DNA of 64,000 nucleotides from Methanoregula sp. (GCA_026625165.1 CP112999.1:682001-746000); one strand, 5' to 3'; positions 8,545 to 16,548 are shown, counted from the stretch's first letter. Numbers and translations are program-made. The notes: a model not told the origin generated them from the letters alone.

Positions 8545-9435
8545 ATGGTTTTGATCAGGCCGGGCCCGGTGACCGTGGGCGGGGTGGCGCTGAAGAACCA
8601 CCTGATCCTTGCTGCCGGAGTGCTTGGGACAACCGGGGCATCGCTCTCCCGCATATTATCGCTTGGAGCTGGGGGTGTTGTGACCAAGTCGATTGGCCCG
8701 GTTCCCAAAGACGGGCACCCCGGCCCCTGTGTTGCGGTTCTTGATGACGGGCTCCTCAACGCGATGGGGTTGCCGAACCCTTCTAAAGACTTTGCAGAAG
8801 AGATTGCACCACTCGCAGGAAAACCCGTAGTCGCGAGCATCTTTGGAGGAAACCCGGAAGAGTTTGCCACCGTTGCGGGATGGTTTGTGGGAAGAGTCGC
8901 GGGCTTTGAACTGAACCTCTCCTGCCCCCACGCGGAAGGTTACGGGGCAGCGCTCGGCACCGATCCAAAACTTGTCGAAGAATGTACCCGTTCCGTCAGT
9001 TCAACGGGTGTCCCGACATGGGTAAAACTCACCCCGAACGTGACCGATATCACCGCGATCGGGAAGGCAGCGGAACGCGGCGGTGCGAGCGCAATTGTCG
9101 CAATTAATACGGTTAAAGCGATGCGGATATCAACCGGGCTGAAACGCCCGGTGCTGGGCAACCGGTATGGCGGGCTATCGGGTCCTGCGATTTTTCCCGT
9201 TGCAGTGCGGTGCGTGTACGAGCTTTACGAGGTATGTAAAATCCCCATTATCGGGTGCGGCGGGATTGGAAGCGCAGACAACGTGGTGGAGATGATGATG
9301 GCGGGGGCCGGTGCCGTTGAGATAGGCAGTGCAGTGGCAGACAACATCCGTATCTTTTCAGATGTGAGCGCCAGGCTCTATGCAAAGGACGGGTGCGGGG
9401 TTGAAGAGATCGTGGGGTGCGCTCATCATGGCTGA
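8545..9435 (+). CDS. pyrD: dihydroorotate dehydrogenase B, catalytic subunit
   Basis: A 296-residue FMN enzyme that oxidises dihydroorotate to orotate in pyrimidine synthesis. It is a class 1B enzyme: the catalytic Cys is in NLSCPHAEGYG, the FMN/substrate motifs are TKSIG, NAMGLPNP, INTVKAM and the phosphate-binding GCGGIGS. Class 1B enzymes pair with PyrK, and pyrK follows with an 8-base overlap, which supports the assignment. The start is the ATG at 8545; a GTG four bases earlier is out of frame. Confidence 0.96.
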   Translation: MVLIRPGPVTVGGVALKNHLILAAGVLGTTGASLSRILSLGAGGVVTKSIGPVPKDGHPGPCVAVLDDGLLNAMGLPNPSKDFAEEIAPLAGKPVVASIFGGNPEEFATVAGWFVGRVAGFELNLSCPHAEGYGAALGTDPKLVEECTRSVSSTGVPTWVKLTPNVTDITAIGKAAERGGASAIVAINTVKAMRISTGLKRPVLGNRYGGLSGPAIFPVAVRCVYELYEVCKIPIIGCGGIGSADNVVEMMMAGAGAVEIGSAVADNIRIFSDVSARLYAKDGCGVEEIVGCAHHG

Positions 9436-10204
9436 TAAAAAAGATACCGGGCTTCCAGTCCCGGTGACCATCACACGGATAAAACAGGAATCCCCATCAG
9501 TGATCACATTTTTCTTTGACCGTGAGTTCCCGTTTGTCCCGGGACAGTTTGTGATGGCATGGGTGCCCGGGGTGGACGAAATCCCCATGGCCCTGACCTC
9601 GGATGCCTCGATATCGGTGCAGAAGGTCGGCGATGCAACATCTGCGATGTTCAAATTATCTGTCGGCGATCAGTTGGGGATCCGCGGCCCGTTTGGCAAC
9701 GGATTTGTCAGGGGGGAAAAGATGCTGGCGATCGCCGGCGGGATCGGGGCTGCCCCGCTCCTCCCGCTCGCAAGAGCCGACTCTGTCATGACATTTCTGC
9801 TCGGCGCCCGCACGGAACCGGAACTCCTCTTTGTCGACCAGCTCGATGAATGCACGGACCTCCAGATCGCGACCGATGACGGTTCGATGGGACTCAAAGG
9901 TTTTGTGCCGGCGCTCATCGATGAATTAAATCTTGGCTCGTATGACCGCATTGCTGTCTGCGGGTCTGAAGGCATGATGCGGGCGGTGCTTGCAAAGTTG
10001 ACCGAGATCGGGATTGAGAACAGGGCCGAGTTCTCCCTCCACCGGTACATGAAATGCGGGATTGGCGTCTGCGGTTCGTGCTGCATTGATCCCTCGGGAA
10101 TGCGTGTTTGCCGCGACGGCCCGGTATTTTCCGGGGACCTGCTGCTTAAAAGCGAGTTCGGCCATTACCGGAGGGACGCGAGCGGAAGGAAGATCAATAT
10201 CTGA
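9428..10204 (+). CDS. pyrK: dihydroorotate dehydrogenase B, electron transfer subunit
   Basis: A 258-residue flavoprotein that carries electrons from PyrD to NAD. The N-terminal ferredoxin-reductase-like part has the FAD motif PGQFVMAW and the NAD-binding AIAGGIGAAPLLPLA. The C-terminal Cys set CGIGVCGSCC...C holds the [2Fe-2S] cluster. The ATG at 9428 lies inside the end of pyrD; the frame is open further upstream to 9380, but MADKKD fits the family start better. Confidence 0.95.
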   Translation: MADKKDTGLPVPVTITRIKQESPSVITFFFDREFPFVPGQFVMAWVPGVDEIPMALTSDASISVQKVGDATSAMFKLSVGDQLGIRGPFGNGFVRGEKMLAIAGGIGAAPLLPLARADSVMTFLLGARTEPELLFVDQLDECTDLQIATDDGSMGLKGFVPALIDELNLGSYDRIAVCGSEGMMRAVLAKLTEIGIENRAEFSLHRYMKCGIGVCGSCCIDPSGMRVCRDGPVFSGDLLLKSEFGHYRRDASGRKINI

Positions 10205-10269
10205 TTTTTTTAACATTGAATATTGCATGGGTGCGGCACCCTTTTTCTTTTTGTACAGAATTTCCTTTT

Positions 10270-10409
10270 AAGATTGCTAACGCAATCTTCTCATAACCTT
10301 CCCTTCGCGTGCGGCGCGAGGAAAGGTTACCGAAAAAATCTCCCTCGAAGATTGCTAACGCACTCTTCTCATAACCTTCCCCTCACCTGCGGTTCGGGAA
10401 TGGTTACCG
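10270..10409. repeat. two tandem 62-bp hairpin repeats after pyrK
   Basis: AAGATTGCTAACGCAATCTT begins at 10270 and a near copy begins at 10348, a period of 78 bases. Each unit goes on with CATAACCTTCCC and ends in a GGTTACC tract, so each holds two potential stem-loops: AAGATTG/CAATCTT around CTAACG, and AACCTTCCC against GGAAAGGTT. They fill most of the 377-base gap between pyrK and the next ORF and may end the pyrDK transcript. The second unit has lost one pair in the first stem. Confidence 0.75.
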
Positions 10410-10544
10410 TATAACCGTTTTATTGCGCGTCATTGCCGCGCTTTTTTCCGGCTGCTTCCTGTCTGACAAATCCGGGCGCAATACGGGCTGTGATTACCCT
10501 GTCAGACACAGAATAACTGCGAAAAGGTTCGCACTGACCACAGA

Positions 10545-10553
10545 GTTTATAAA
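10545..10553 (+). promoter_or_regulatory. probable TATA box for the small-ORF island
   Basis: TTTATAAAT lies 29-37 bases before the ATG at 10582, the expected distance for a leaderless archaeal transcript. Confidence 0.45.
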
Positions 10554-10581
10554 TGGGCCGGATCAACCGATTGTTATTACA

Positions 10582-10821
10582 ATGATCCGCGAACGAATCG
10601 AACGTCTGAAAACATGGGTAAAAGAATCCATTGCAGCCTTTAAGGCAAAAGCAGCCGCTGCCGTGGAGAAGATTGCGTCCCTGTTTTCGGCCGGTCACCA
10701 GATCGCTTCGGATCCTGTAGTATCGGAAGGAAATGTACCGGATGTGGGGAAGTGTCTCAGGTTATCGAGCGGCCACGCGCATGCCCCTCTCTTCTCGCTC
10801 TATACGTTCTTTAAAAATTGA
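10582..10821 (+). CDS. small helical protein of unknown function
   Basis: A 79-residue ORF starting MIRERIERLKTWVKES. Residues 1-45 form a likely amphipathic helix rich in Ala, Lys and Glu (AAFKAKAAAAVEKIASLF); the C-terminal 35 residues are unstructured. An upstream TATA-like box fits a leaderless start. I do not recognise a family. It is the first ORF of the accessory patch, separated from the tightly overlapping ORFs by a 193-base gap. Confidence 0.45.
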   Translation: MIRERIERLKTWVKESIAAFKAKAAAAVEKIASLFSAGHQIASDPVVSEGNVPDVGKCLRLSSGHAHAPLFSLYTFFKN

Positions 10822-10937
10822 CTGCCGGTCCCGGCGTCCTGATTCGATGACTGGTGTACGTGTCTAGCCTCCCGTCCATCAGCCTGATCGGGCCATAAGG
10901 CCACTGCACGAGCGGCGGCTTTAGCCGGACCGGCAGT
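10821..10937. other. segment closed by an 11-bp inverted repeat, possible structured RNA
   Basis: ACTGCCGGTCC at 10821-10831 is the exact reverse complement of GGACCGGCAGT at 10927-10937. The 95 bases between contain smaller self-complementary stretches such as ATCAGCCTGAT. No convincing ORF fits here. It may be a folded leader of the downstream operon or a remnant of a small mobile element; either is speculative. Confidence 0.3.
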
Positions 10938-11014
10938 GTAAGAGTCTGCACAGGAGCGACAGCTCCAGAATTCTGGGATTGAAGGTCGGATAAAAAACAG
11001 GACAGGTGATTGAT

Positions 11015-11413
11015 ATGGAAATTGAAGTAAAGGATCATCAGGATGTGGCCGAGCCGGACATATTCGCGTCCGGTAGGGCCGGGACCGGACAGGAGAACAG
11101 GAACAAGACGGGAATTGCCGGGAAACCGGATACGAACCATCCGCAGAAAAATTGCCGAAATAACCGGGAGATCATCGGCTTGGGAGTTTTGTACAACGGG
11201 CCGATGCATGCCGGCACGCTCCCGGATACTTCCCATTGTACCGGAAAAGACTCATCAGAAAATCGGCAGGAGCGTTGCGGTAATCGGATCTTTTCCTGCT
11301 ATGAGCGGCAGGAGCGGATCGCGGACCGGCTGAACAAGAAGATTGCGCGGCTGGACCACAGGCTGACAAAATTCGAGGAGCGGAGACTCGAAGAGTGGGA
11401 GCGGATAGAATGA
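11015..11413 (+). CDS. small protein of unknown function, coiled-coil C-terminus
   Basis: A 132-residue ORF. ATG 11015 is preceded at 4 bases by AGGTGAT, a strong match to the archaeal ribosome site, so I prefer it to the GTG at 11006. The N-terminal two thirds is polar and Cys-containing with no known motif. The last 40 residues (ERQERIADRLNKKIARLDHR...) are strongly charged and probably form a coiled coil. Its stop overlaps the next ORF (ATGA). No family is recognised. Confidence 0.55.
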   Translation: MEIEVKDHQDVAEPDIFASGRAGTGQENRNKTGIAGKPDTNHPQKNCRNNREIIGLGVLYNGPMHAGTLPDTSHCTGKDSSENRQERCGNRIFSCYERQERIADRLNKKIARLDHRLTKFEERRLEEWERIE

Positions 11414-11640
11414 CCGGGGCCAAATCAACGAGAGCAACCGAGATACCGCTCTATCTCGTCCCGCAGGCCGTCACGCGCCTGATCCGGGCGCGTGGCGAAA
11501 AGGTGTACCGCATCAGTGTTGTGCGGACGCACTATCATCACTACAACGTCTCGGTCCGGACACGGTTGCTGCCAAAGGAGCTCAGGCCGGTGCGCGAACC
11601 CGTGCCGGTTGTCACTGATGAGGCGGAGGGACTGGCATGA
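11410..11640 (+). CDS. small basic protein of unknown function
   Basis: A 76-residue Arg-rich ORF (TRLIRARGEKVYRISVVRTHYHHYN) linked to both neighbours by 4-base ATGA overlaps (11410-11413 and 11637-11640), which is good evidence that it is translated. It may bind nucleic acid because of its charge, but there is no recognisable domain. Confidence 0.55.
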   Translation: MTGAKSTRATEIPLYLVPQAVTRLIRARGEKVYRISVVRTHYHHYNVSVRTRLLPKELRPVREPVPVVTDEAEGLA

Positions 11641-12227
11641 CGAGAGGAAGGCCGCCGCTTGTCGCGCTTAAGGAAGCGTACCTGATTGCGATGAAGCGCG
11701 GGCAGGTCATGCCGGTCTCTGAAGGGAGGTGCGATCATTTCCATTTCATCCTTTTCACAGATGACCGTATCACGTTTGTCAAGGTGAAACGGATGCTCTC
11801 GGACATGAGCGATCCAAAGGAGATCCTGTATAACTACGAGCGCGAGATCCGACACCTCGCCCGCGTCCCGTTAAATGCGGTCGACGCCCGCGAGTTCTGG
11901 GTACGGTCACCACGCGGGACGTTTCATTTCTTCCTGGTCGGAAAGGAACGGATCTTCAGGCTTCAGGCCGATGGATCGATCATGACAGGGATCGATTATC
12001 CGCTGGAGTTGCCACAACAAAAAGAAGCTCCGGCATTTCCGGCGGGAAAAATTCCTGCTGGAACTCCGGCACAGGTACTTGCTGAAGGAAAAGGTCATGC
12101 TGCACCTCACGCTGCGGATCAGGTACCAGAAACTCCGGCCGGAAAAGATCCTGCTGGAACTCCGGCACCTGCACTTCCGGTAGCTGAGAAGCACCCTGTT
12201 CCGGAACAGGCACCGGCGGCGGGGTGA
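11637..12227 (+). CDS. protein of unknown function with Pro/Ala-rich repeat tail
   Basis: A 196-residue ORF. Residues 1-125 look like a folded alpha/beta domain (HFHFILFTDDRITFVKVKRM, FWVRSPRGTFHFFLVGKERIF). Residues 130-196 are Pro/Ala/Glu/Lys rich with an imperfect repeat: AGKIPAGTPAQVLAEGK then AGKDPAGTPAPALPVAEK. The folded part with HFHF and a basic SPRG stretch loosely resembles small nuclease or restriction-like domains, but the match is too weak to name. It is coupled to its neighbours by ATGA and GTGA overlaps. Confidence 0.6.
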   Translation: MTRGRPPLVALKEAYLIAMKRGQVMPVSEGRCDHFHFILFTDDRITFVKVKRMLSDMSDPKEILYNYEREIRHLARVPLNAVDAREFWVRSPRGTFHFFLVGKERIFRLQADGSIMTGIDYPLELPQQKEAPAFPAGKIPAGTPAQVLAEGKGHAAPHAADQVPETPAGKDPAGTPAPALPVAEKHPVPEQAPAAG

Positions 12228-12952
12228 TTATGCCAGATTACCCCCTTGGTTACAGGGCAGGCCAATCATTTGAGTGCCCGATCCTCCCTGAAGGCAGACA
12301 CCTGTCCCTAGCCAGCTCTCTCCGTCGGAGACTGATTCCACCATCCCCTGAAAACAGGGGTTCTGAAGGGCATCAGGTTGCAAAAAGAGGCGAATTCCGG
12401 TACATCGAAAGGGCGATCTGCCAGTATCGGTCTCAGATTGTGCAAACCGGGAACGATACGGGCTCAAAAATGATCGCTAATGGACGCTTTCTGATGAAGG
12501 ATCGACCACGGGATCGGCCTGCAGGTTGCCGGGAATGGGGGAACGGGGATTTTGGGATCTCACTTCCGGCCCGGATGATCCAGGATCCCTGTAACTGGAT
12601 CGATGATGGAGACTTCAACCTCCCCCATGATCAACGGGAATACTGTCTCCGTCGGAGAGCCTCTCATCCCACCCTTGAAAAAGTGAGTCTGGACGGGCAT
12701 CAGGTTGCACAAAAGGGCGAATTACGGTACATGATTATGCAGATACGGGAGTACCGGGCCCGGATTGCCAGAAATCTCTATGGTAAGGTCTCCAAAATGA
12801 TCGCTAATGGATGCTTTCCAGAAGGCGATTGGCTGCCGGGATGGGCTGCAGATTGTAGAGGAGGAGGGACCCCCTGTTTTTCCGGGGGTCCGGCTGAATA
12901 TCCGGAAGGACAGATGATCAAAACAAATCGCGGACAAGAGGGAATGTCATGA
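12224..12952 (+). CDS. protein of unknown function with internal duplication
   Basis: A 242-residue ORF built around two copies of a module of about 57 residues (33-89 and 142-198), each running from CLRRR or SLRRR through EGHQVAK/DGHQVAQ and RYI/RYM to SKMIANG. The start is the GTG at 12224 (overlapping the previous stop as GTGA) or the ATG at 12230. Composition is rich in Gly, Arg and Cys with no known domain. The DNA of the two modules is also very similar, so the duplication is recent or held by selection on DNA. It overlaps the next ORF by ATGA. Confidence 0.5.
   Translation: MIMPDYPLGYRAGQSFECPILPEGRHLSLASSLRRRLIPPSPENRGSEGHQVAKRGEFRYIERAICQYRSQIVQTGNDTGSKMIANGRFLMKDRPRDRPAGCREWGNGDFGISLPARMIQDPCNWIDDGDFNLPHDQREYCLRRRASHPTLEKVSLDGHQVAQKGELRYMIMQIREYRARIARNLYGKVSKMIANGCFPEGDWLPGWAADCRGGGTPCFSGGPAEYPEGQMIKTNRGQEGMS
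12320..12817 (+). repeat. two direct repeats of about 171 bp inside the ORF at 12224
   Basis: Copies at 12320-12490 and 12647-12817 (327 bases apart) share blocks such as GGGCATCAGGTTGCA and AAAATGATCGCTAATGG. Both begin close to the palindromic CTCCGTCGGAG. They encode the duplicated protein module. Confidence 0.7.
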
Positions 12953-13407
12953 CAAAGATCGTAACAGTGACGGAAGACGAGGCTATGAAGATGGCGCTCG
13001 AAGGAAATGAGGTCGTGCTCGGCGGGGTGGAAGTGCATGTACATTTTGTCCGCTACCAGGGAGATCCCGGCATTGTCGTGGAATTTCTGCCACCATTCGG
13101 CACGGATACCGTCCCGGACTGGATGGAGGACATCGACAACCGGCTTGCCGAACTCAGTCGTCAAACGGTTATGAAAATGAACGACCACGCGAGAAAACGG
13201 CTGCTCCACCTTGTCGAACAGGACGGCGGAAAAGACCGTATGATCTACCGGCTCACCGTGACCTCGCGGATCGCGGACGATGGCTCGCACGTGAACCGGA
13301 TCGATGATTTCGTGGATCCGGAGTTCATGAAAGTGGATCGCGGCGTTGCCGGACGCGCAACGGACGCCCGGCTGGAGGTCGAGCGGGTGATGGGGGTGAA
13401 GGAGTGA
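12949..13407 (+). CDS. small protein of unknown function
   Basis: A 152-residue acidic ORF beginning MTKIVTVTEDEAMKMALEGN, coupled to both neighbours by 4-base overlaps. The N-terminal half suggests a small beta-rich fold (VVLGGVEVHVHFVRYQ). The centre is helical (IDNRLAELSRQTVMKMNDHA). No family is recognised. The even codon use and regular overlaps argue that it is a real gene. Confidence 0.6.
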   Translation: MTKIVTVTEDEAMKMALEGNEVVLGGVEVHVHFVRYQGDPGIVVEFLPPFGTDTVPDWMEDIDNRLAELSRQTVMKMNDHARKRLLHLVEQDGGKDRMIYRLTVTSRIADDGSHVNRIDDFVDPEFMKVDRGVAGRATDARLEVERVMGVKE

Positions 13408-13676
13408 CAAAATTTTTTGAAGCGCTGACATCAAAAGCGCAGAACGAACTCGTGCGCGATCACGTGATTGAACTAGTTACGGCAGTCGTACGAGTGGTCC
13501 CGTACCCTGACCGGCTGGACGACTCGTTCTCCGCGACAATCCGGTGCCATGACGCGAACGGCGAGCTGTACAACGTGACGTTCAGCCGCGACCGGGTCAC
13601 GGTCCAGTCCTACTCGGACAACGCGATCCTCGCAAAGGTCGAGACCTGGGCGGACACCGTGCCGGCCTTAGCCTGA
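13404..13676 (+). CDS. small protein of unknown function
   Basis: A 90-residue ORF starting with GTG at 13404 inside the previous stop (GTGA). The sequence (IELVTAVVRVVPYPDRL, FSATIRCHDANGELYNVTF) suggests a small mostly beta domain. Nothing identifies its function. It closes the run of overlapping ORFs; a new ribosome site GGAGGA follows for the next small ORF. Confidence 0.55.
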   Translation: MTKFFEALTSKAQNELVRDHVIELVTAVVRVVPYPDRLDDSFSATIRCHDANGELYNVTFSRDRVTVQSYSDNAILAKVETWADTVPALA

Positions 13677-13691
13677 TTCGGAGGAAGGATC

Positions 13692-13790
13692 ATGGAAACC
13701 GAAGTGCAGATAACACTCCTGTTCTTGGGACCGAGCATCTCCGGATGCGAGGTGGAGAAGATCGCGGCTGGTCAGCCCCGGAGGGGATGA
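13692..13790 (+). CDS. 32-residue ORF, first of a conserved small pair
   Basis: Encodes METEVQITLLF...KIAAGQPRRG. GGAGGA lies 6 bases upstream of the ATG. It is short, but a second copy occurs at 28102-28194 (MDNEIIITAF...KIADGQARRA) in the same position before the same partner ORF, so the pair is conserved as a unit. Function unknown. Confidence 0.55.
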   Translation: METEVQITLLFLGPSISGCEVEKIAAGQPRRG

Positions 13791-13792
13791 CC

Positions 13793-13912
13793 ATGGAGAA
13801 CGAAGTTCTTATCACCGCGATCTTCGTGGGTGCAGGATTGCTGGCCTACATCATCATCCCCGGGTTACTCGTAATCTGGGACAGGGTGCTCGACTACATG
13901 GGCGGGTTCTAA
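13793..13912 (+). CDS. 39-residue single-span membrane protein, second of a conserved small pair
   Basis: Encodes MENEVLITAIFVGAGLLAYI and onward to YMGGF. Residues 6-28 form one membrane helix; the tail WDRVLDYMGGF is probably cytoplasmic. GGAGG is 8 bases upstream of ATG 13793; an in-frame ATG at 13787 overlaps the previous stop. A copy at 28197-28382 keeps 24 of the first 27 residues. Single-span peptides of this size include type I toxins and virus proteins, but there is no direct evidence for either. Confidence 0.6.
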   Translation: MENEVLITAIFVGAGLLAYIIIPGLLVIWDRVLDYMGGF

Positions 13913-13938
13913 AAAAAAGAAAATGTGTGAAATCCACT

Positions 13939-13963
13939 GGGCAGGGGAGAGATCCCCTGCTCT
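13939..13963 (+). terminator. hairpin terminator, first copy of a 25-bp repeat
   Basis: GCAGGGGA pairs with TCCCCTGC around GAGA (13941-13960), followed by a T-rich tract. It lies 27 bases after the last small ORF and would end that transcript. An identical 25-base copy occurs at 14610-14634. Confidence 0.65.
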
Positions 13964-14026
13964 ATCTTTCCTGATCCCGGATTACTTTTCAAAACTGATT
14001 CTTTAAAAAAACGAAGAGTTCCAGAA

Positions 14027-14239
14027 TTACTGCACCGCAACAAACGCGGCAGAGGCATGAGCTCTTGGGACAGGAAGACCATCTTCAAGTAATCCCTTCA
14101 CGTGGAGCTCGATGGCCTCATGCATCCGGTGTTCCGTCTCCTCCCGCGTCTTTCCTGATGCAACGCAGCCCGGAAGATCCGGGGAATACGCCGAATAATT
14201 CTTTCCTGCTTTTTCTACGATAACCAGAAACCTGTGCAT
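14027..14239 (-). CDS. hicB: HicB-type antitoxin
   Basis: A 70-residue HicB-fold protein: VIVEKAGKNYSAYSPDLPGC, the ASGKTREETEHRMHEAIELH helix and a C-terminal GLPVPRA match the family. HicB binds and blocks the RNA-cleaving HicA and represses the operon. It is a short HicB without the extra DNA-binding domain. AAAGGAG is 10 bases upstream of its ATG. hicA lies directly upstream, in the usual order. Confidence 0.85.
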   Translation of the reverse strand: MHRFLVIVEKAGKNYSAYSPDLPGCVASGKTREETEHRMHEAIELHVKGLLEDGLPVPRAHASAAFVAVQ

Positions 14240-14302
14240 GGATCTAGTACTCCTTTAATTTCTGAAGAATTGAGCACGGCGAAATTCGAAGACGAGAAGA
14301 GT

Positions 14303-14491
14303 TCAGCAGAACTCTTCGATGGTGCCTGCATTGCTGTTCATAGTACCGGGTGCAAGGTCATCAGCCAGATTTCCGGCAATAGTAACCCTCCCCGGCTTGA
14401 CCGGATGTTTGAATTGGCGATGACTCCCTTTTGTCACGACGAGGTACCATCCATCATCTTCGATCAATGTAATGATCTGGCGGACTTTCAG
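14303..14491 (-). CDS. hicA: HicA-type toxin, probably with CTG start and shortened C-terminus
   Basis: A 62-codon frame reads LKVRQIITLIEDDGWYLV, the catalytic KGSHRQFKHP with its His, then GRVTIAG and LAPGTMNS. This is a HicA mRNA interferase fold. No ATG or GTG is available; CTG at 14491 is placed 6 bases after a perfect GGAGGT, so either CTG is used or the original ATG was lost. The expected C-terminal helix is shortened (GTMNSNAGTIEEFC). It may be weak or inactive, while hicB is intact. Confidence 0.7.
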   Translation of the reverse strand: MKVRQIITLIEDDGWYLVVTKGSHRQFKHPVKPGRVTIAGNLADDLAPGTMNSNAGTIEEFC

Positions 14492-14609
14492 GATGATACC
14501 TCCTTATTGCAGATAGTACTTAAGTTTTGAAAAATGATTAGGTTTCCCTCCCATAACCCCACACCAGGCATCAGCATAACCTGATCAAAGGCAACTATAA
14601 TTGTCGCCG

Positions 14610-14637
14610 GGGCAGGGGAGAGATCCCCTGCTCTTTT
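14610..14637 (+). terminator. hairpin terminator, second copy of the 25-bp repeat
   Basis: The same 25-base sequence as at 13939-13963, here followed by six T residues. Read on the plus strand it has no gene to terminate, since hicAB and thrS are both on the minus strand, so it looks like a duplicated fragment. The 671-base spacing brackets hicAB. Confidence 0.55.
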
Positions 14638-14661
14638 TTAAAATTTATTTCGAAAAAAAAT

Positions 14662-16497
14662 TCAGATATACCGTGCCTTCTTCGACAACTTCTTTGGAGT
14701 ATAGAGCGGGCGGAACGGCATGCCTTCAGTATCTTTTCTGACTGCCGCAACCAGTGTATCGGTACTCATCTGTTCCTTGAAGGGTTTGTTGGGCTGTGAT
14801 TTCTTTCGGACCGTGACGGTGAGTTTCCTGCTTGCGGCTTCCTCGTCTCCCACGACAACCACGTAGGGGACCCAGTCCATGCCGGCCTCGCGGACTTTCT
14901 TGCCAACGCTCTCGTCCCGGTCATCTATATCACAACGGATCTGTGCCGCATTGATTGCGTTGCATATTTCTTCTGCAAATGCACCGTGGCGCTCTGCGAC
15001 GGGCACGACCCGGACCTGCACCGGTGAGAGCCATGTCGGGAGTGCAGGGACTTTTTGAGTAGAGATATTTTCGAGAATGGCGCAGATTACGCGTTCGACA
15101 CTCCCCGTCGGGGAACAATGGAGGATCGGCGGGTGGACGACCGTGCCGTCCTCCTTGTGGTATTTTATGTTGAACCGTGTCGAGCTCTCTACATCGATCT
15201 GGACGGTCGGGTTCTCGATCGGGCGCATCTGGCCGTCGATTGCTGCGAGGTCAATCTTTGCGATCCAGTAATGTACCCTGTCGGAAAGGATCTCAATAAG
15301 CATAGGGCAGTCCGATTCTTTCACAATCTTCTTCACCCATGCCTCGTGCTCCGCGTAGAAATCTTTGGTGCACCGGAACGCTGCGACAAGTTTTGTCTCG
15401 AAGTCTTTTCCCGTCTGCCAGCCCATCGCGAGCTGTTCTTCAAAGCATTGTAAGGCTTCTGGCATGTCCGTGCATAGCGAGTGCATGTCGGGCATCGTGA
15501 ACGCACGGAGGCGTTTTAACCCGATCACTTCCCCTTTCTGCTCGTGCCGGAACGAGTACGTGGAGAGCTCGTACATCTTCATGGGCAGGGTGTTGGGCGA
15601 GATGTGCATGTCCCGCATGATGGAGAACATTCCAAAGCATGCGGCGAACCTGAGCATCATGTTCCGGTTGTTGGACTTGAACCGGTACTGGCGCTCGCCG
15701 AATTTTTCTGCATGCTCATAGATCGCCCGGTCGCCGAGGTCATACATGACCGGCGTCTCGACGGGCGTGCCGCCGTACTCAAGCACCATCCGGAGCACGT
15801 AATCGGCAAGCAGGTCACGGACCAGTTTGCCCTTGGGCATCCAGCGCAGGCAGCCCACATCGCTTGCCGGTTCATAATCGACGAGTTCCTTGGCCCGCAT
15901 CAGGCCGACATGGGCGGGCTCTCCCCCGGTCGGAACCGCGACGCCAAGTTCCTTTTTCACAAGGCAGCCGAAGGGCGAGTCATCGAGAAATTCCCTGTAA
16001 TCATGCTGCTTTCCGTCCGGGGTGAGGACGAACCAGTCGTGGGTGACTTCTTTCTTATCCTTCTTAACCGCTCCCTCTTCTCCGGGCACAATTGTTTTTG
16101 AGAGTTCGGAAAGCGGGTGGCCTTTGCACGAGAGCTTAAAAGACTTGTACCAGCCGAACGGTGCACGCTTCACGGTGAAGCCCTCGGCCTCGAGCTCGGT
16201 TTTGAGGGACTTCAGCACCTGCACGGCAAAATCCGGTGATGCAAGGTCGCTGCTGAGGTGGGCATAGGGGTAGATCACGATATTGTCCACATGTACCTGG
16301 TCGGCAACCTTGTCGATCTCGGCAACGGCCTGCATCACGACGCCCTCAGGGTCGTCCTCGTCAACCGATTCCACTGCGCAGAACACGGTCAGGGCTTCCT
16401 TTACGGAGTCGGAAAGCACCGCATCCTCCTCGGCCATTTTGGTTTTTTTCTTGGCTTCGTATTCTATGTAATCTGAATGGATCAGAAGAAGTCGCAT
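14662..16497 (-). CDS. thrS: threonyl-tRNA synthetase, archaeal type
   Basis: A 611-residue class II synthetase that charges tRNA-Thr. The N-terminal 140 residues ([19 protein letters not shown]) are the archaeal D-aminoacyl-deacylase-like editing domain that removes mischarged Ser. The catalytic core has motif 2 [18 protein letters not shown] and motif 3 [13 protein letters not shown]. Cys and His residues in RFAACFG, PDMHS and LHCSPTGS are candidates for the zinc site. The C-terminal anticodon-binding domain begins near [20 protein letters not shown] precedes the start. It is transcribed alone, from its own promoter. Confidence 0.96.
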   Translation of the reverse strand: MRLLLIHSDYIEYEAKKKTKMAEEDAVLSDSVKEALTVFCAVESVDEDDPEGVVMQAVAEIDKVADQVHVDNIVIYPYAHLSSDLASPDFAVQVLKSLKTELEAEGFTVKRAPFGWYKSFKLSCKGHPLSELSKTIVPGEEGAVKKDKKEVTHDWFVLTPDGKQHDYREFLDDSPFGCLVKKELGVAVPTGGEPAHVGLMRAKELVDYEPASDVGCLRWMPKGKLVRDLLADYVLRMVLEYGGTPVETPVMYDLGDRAIYEHAEKFGERQYRFKSNNRNMMLRFAACFGMFSIMRDMHISPNTLPMKMYELSTYSFRHEQKGEVIGLKRLRAFTMPDMHSLCTDMPEALQCFEEQLAMGWQTGKDFETKLVAAFRCTKDFYAEHEAWVKKIVKESDCPMLIEILSDRVHYWIAKIDLAAIDGQMRPIENPTVQIDVESSTRFNIKYHKEDGTVVHPPILHCSPTGSVERVICAILENISTQKVPALPTWLSPVQVRVVPVAERHGAFAEEICNAINAAQIRCDIDDRDESVGKKVREAGMDWVPYVVVVGDEEAASRKLTVTVRKKSQPNKPFKEQMSTDTLVAAVRKDTEGMPFRPLYTPKKLSKKARYI

Positions 16498-16548
16498 GAA
16501 TTCATCTCCGGACTGGAATGATTATCCTTAAAAAATGGGTTGTGCTGG

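Noticed and set aside
14234-14530. 98-residue plus-strand ORF
   Set aside because: It is antisense to the hicA frame, which has clear family motifs on the minus strand.
13939-14634. 25-bp direct repeats as attachment sites of an integrated element
   Set aside because: They are terminator-type hairpins and no integrase or tRNA lies beside them; a recombination scar is simpler.
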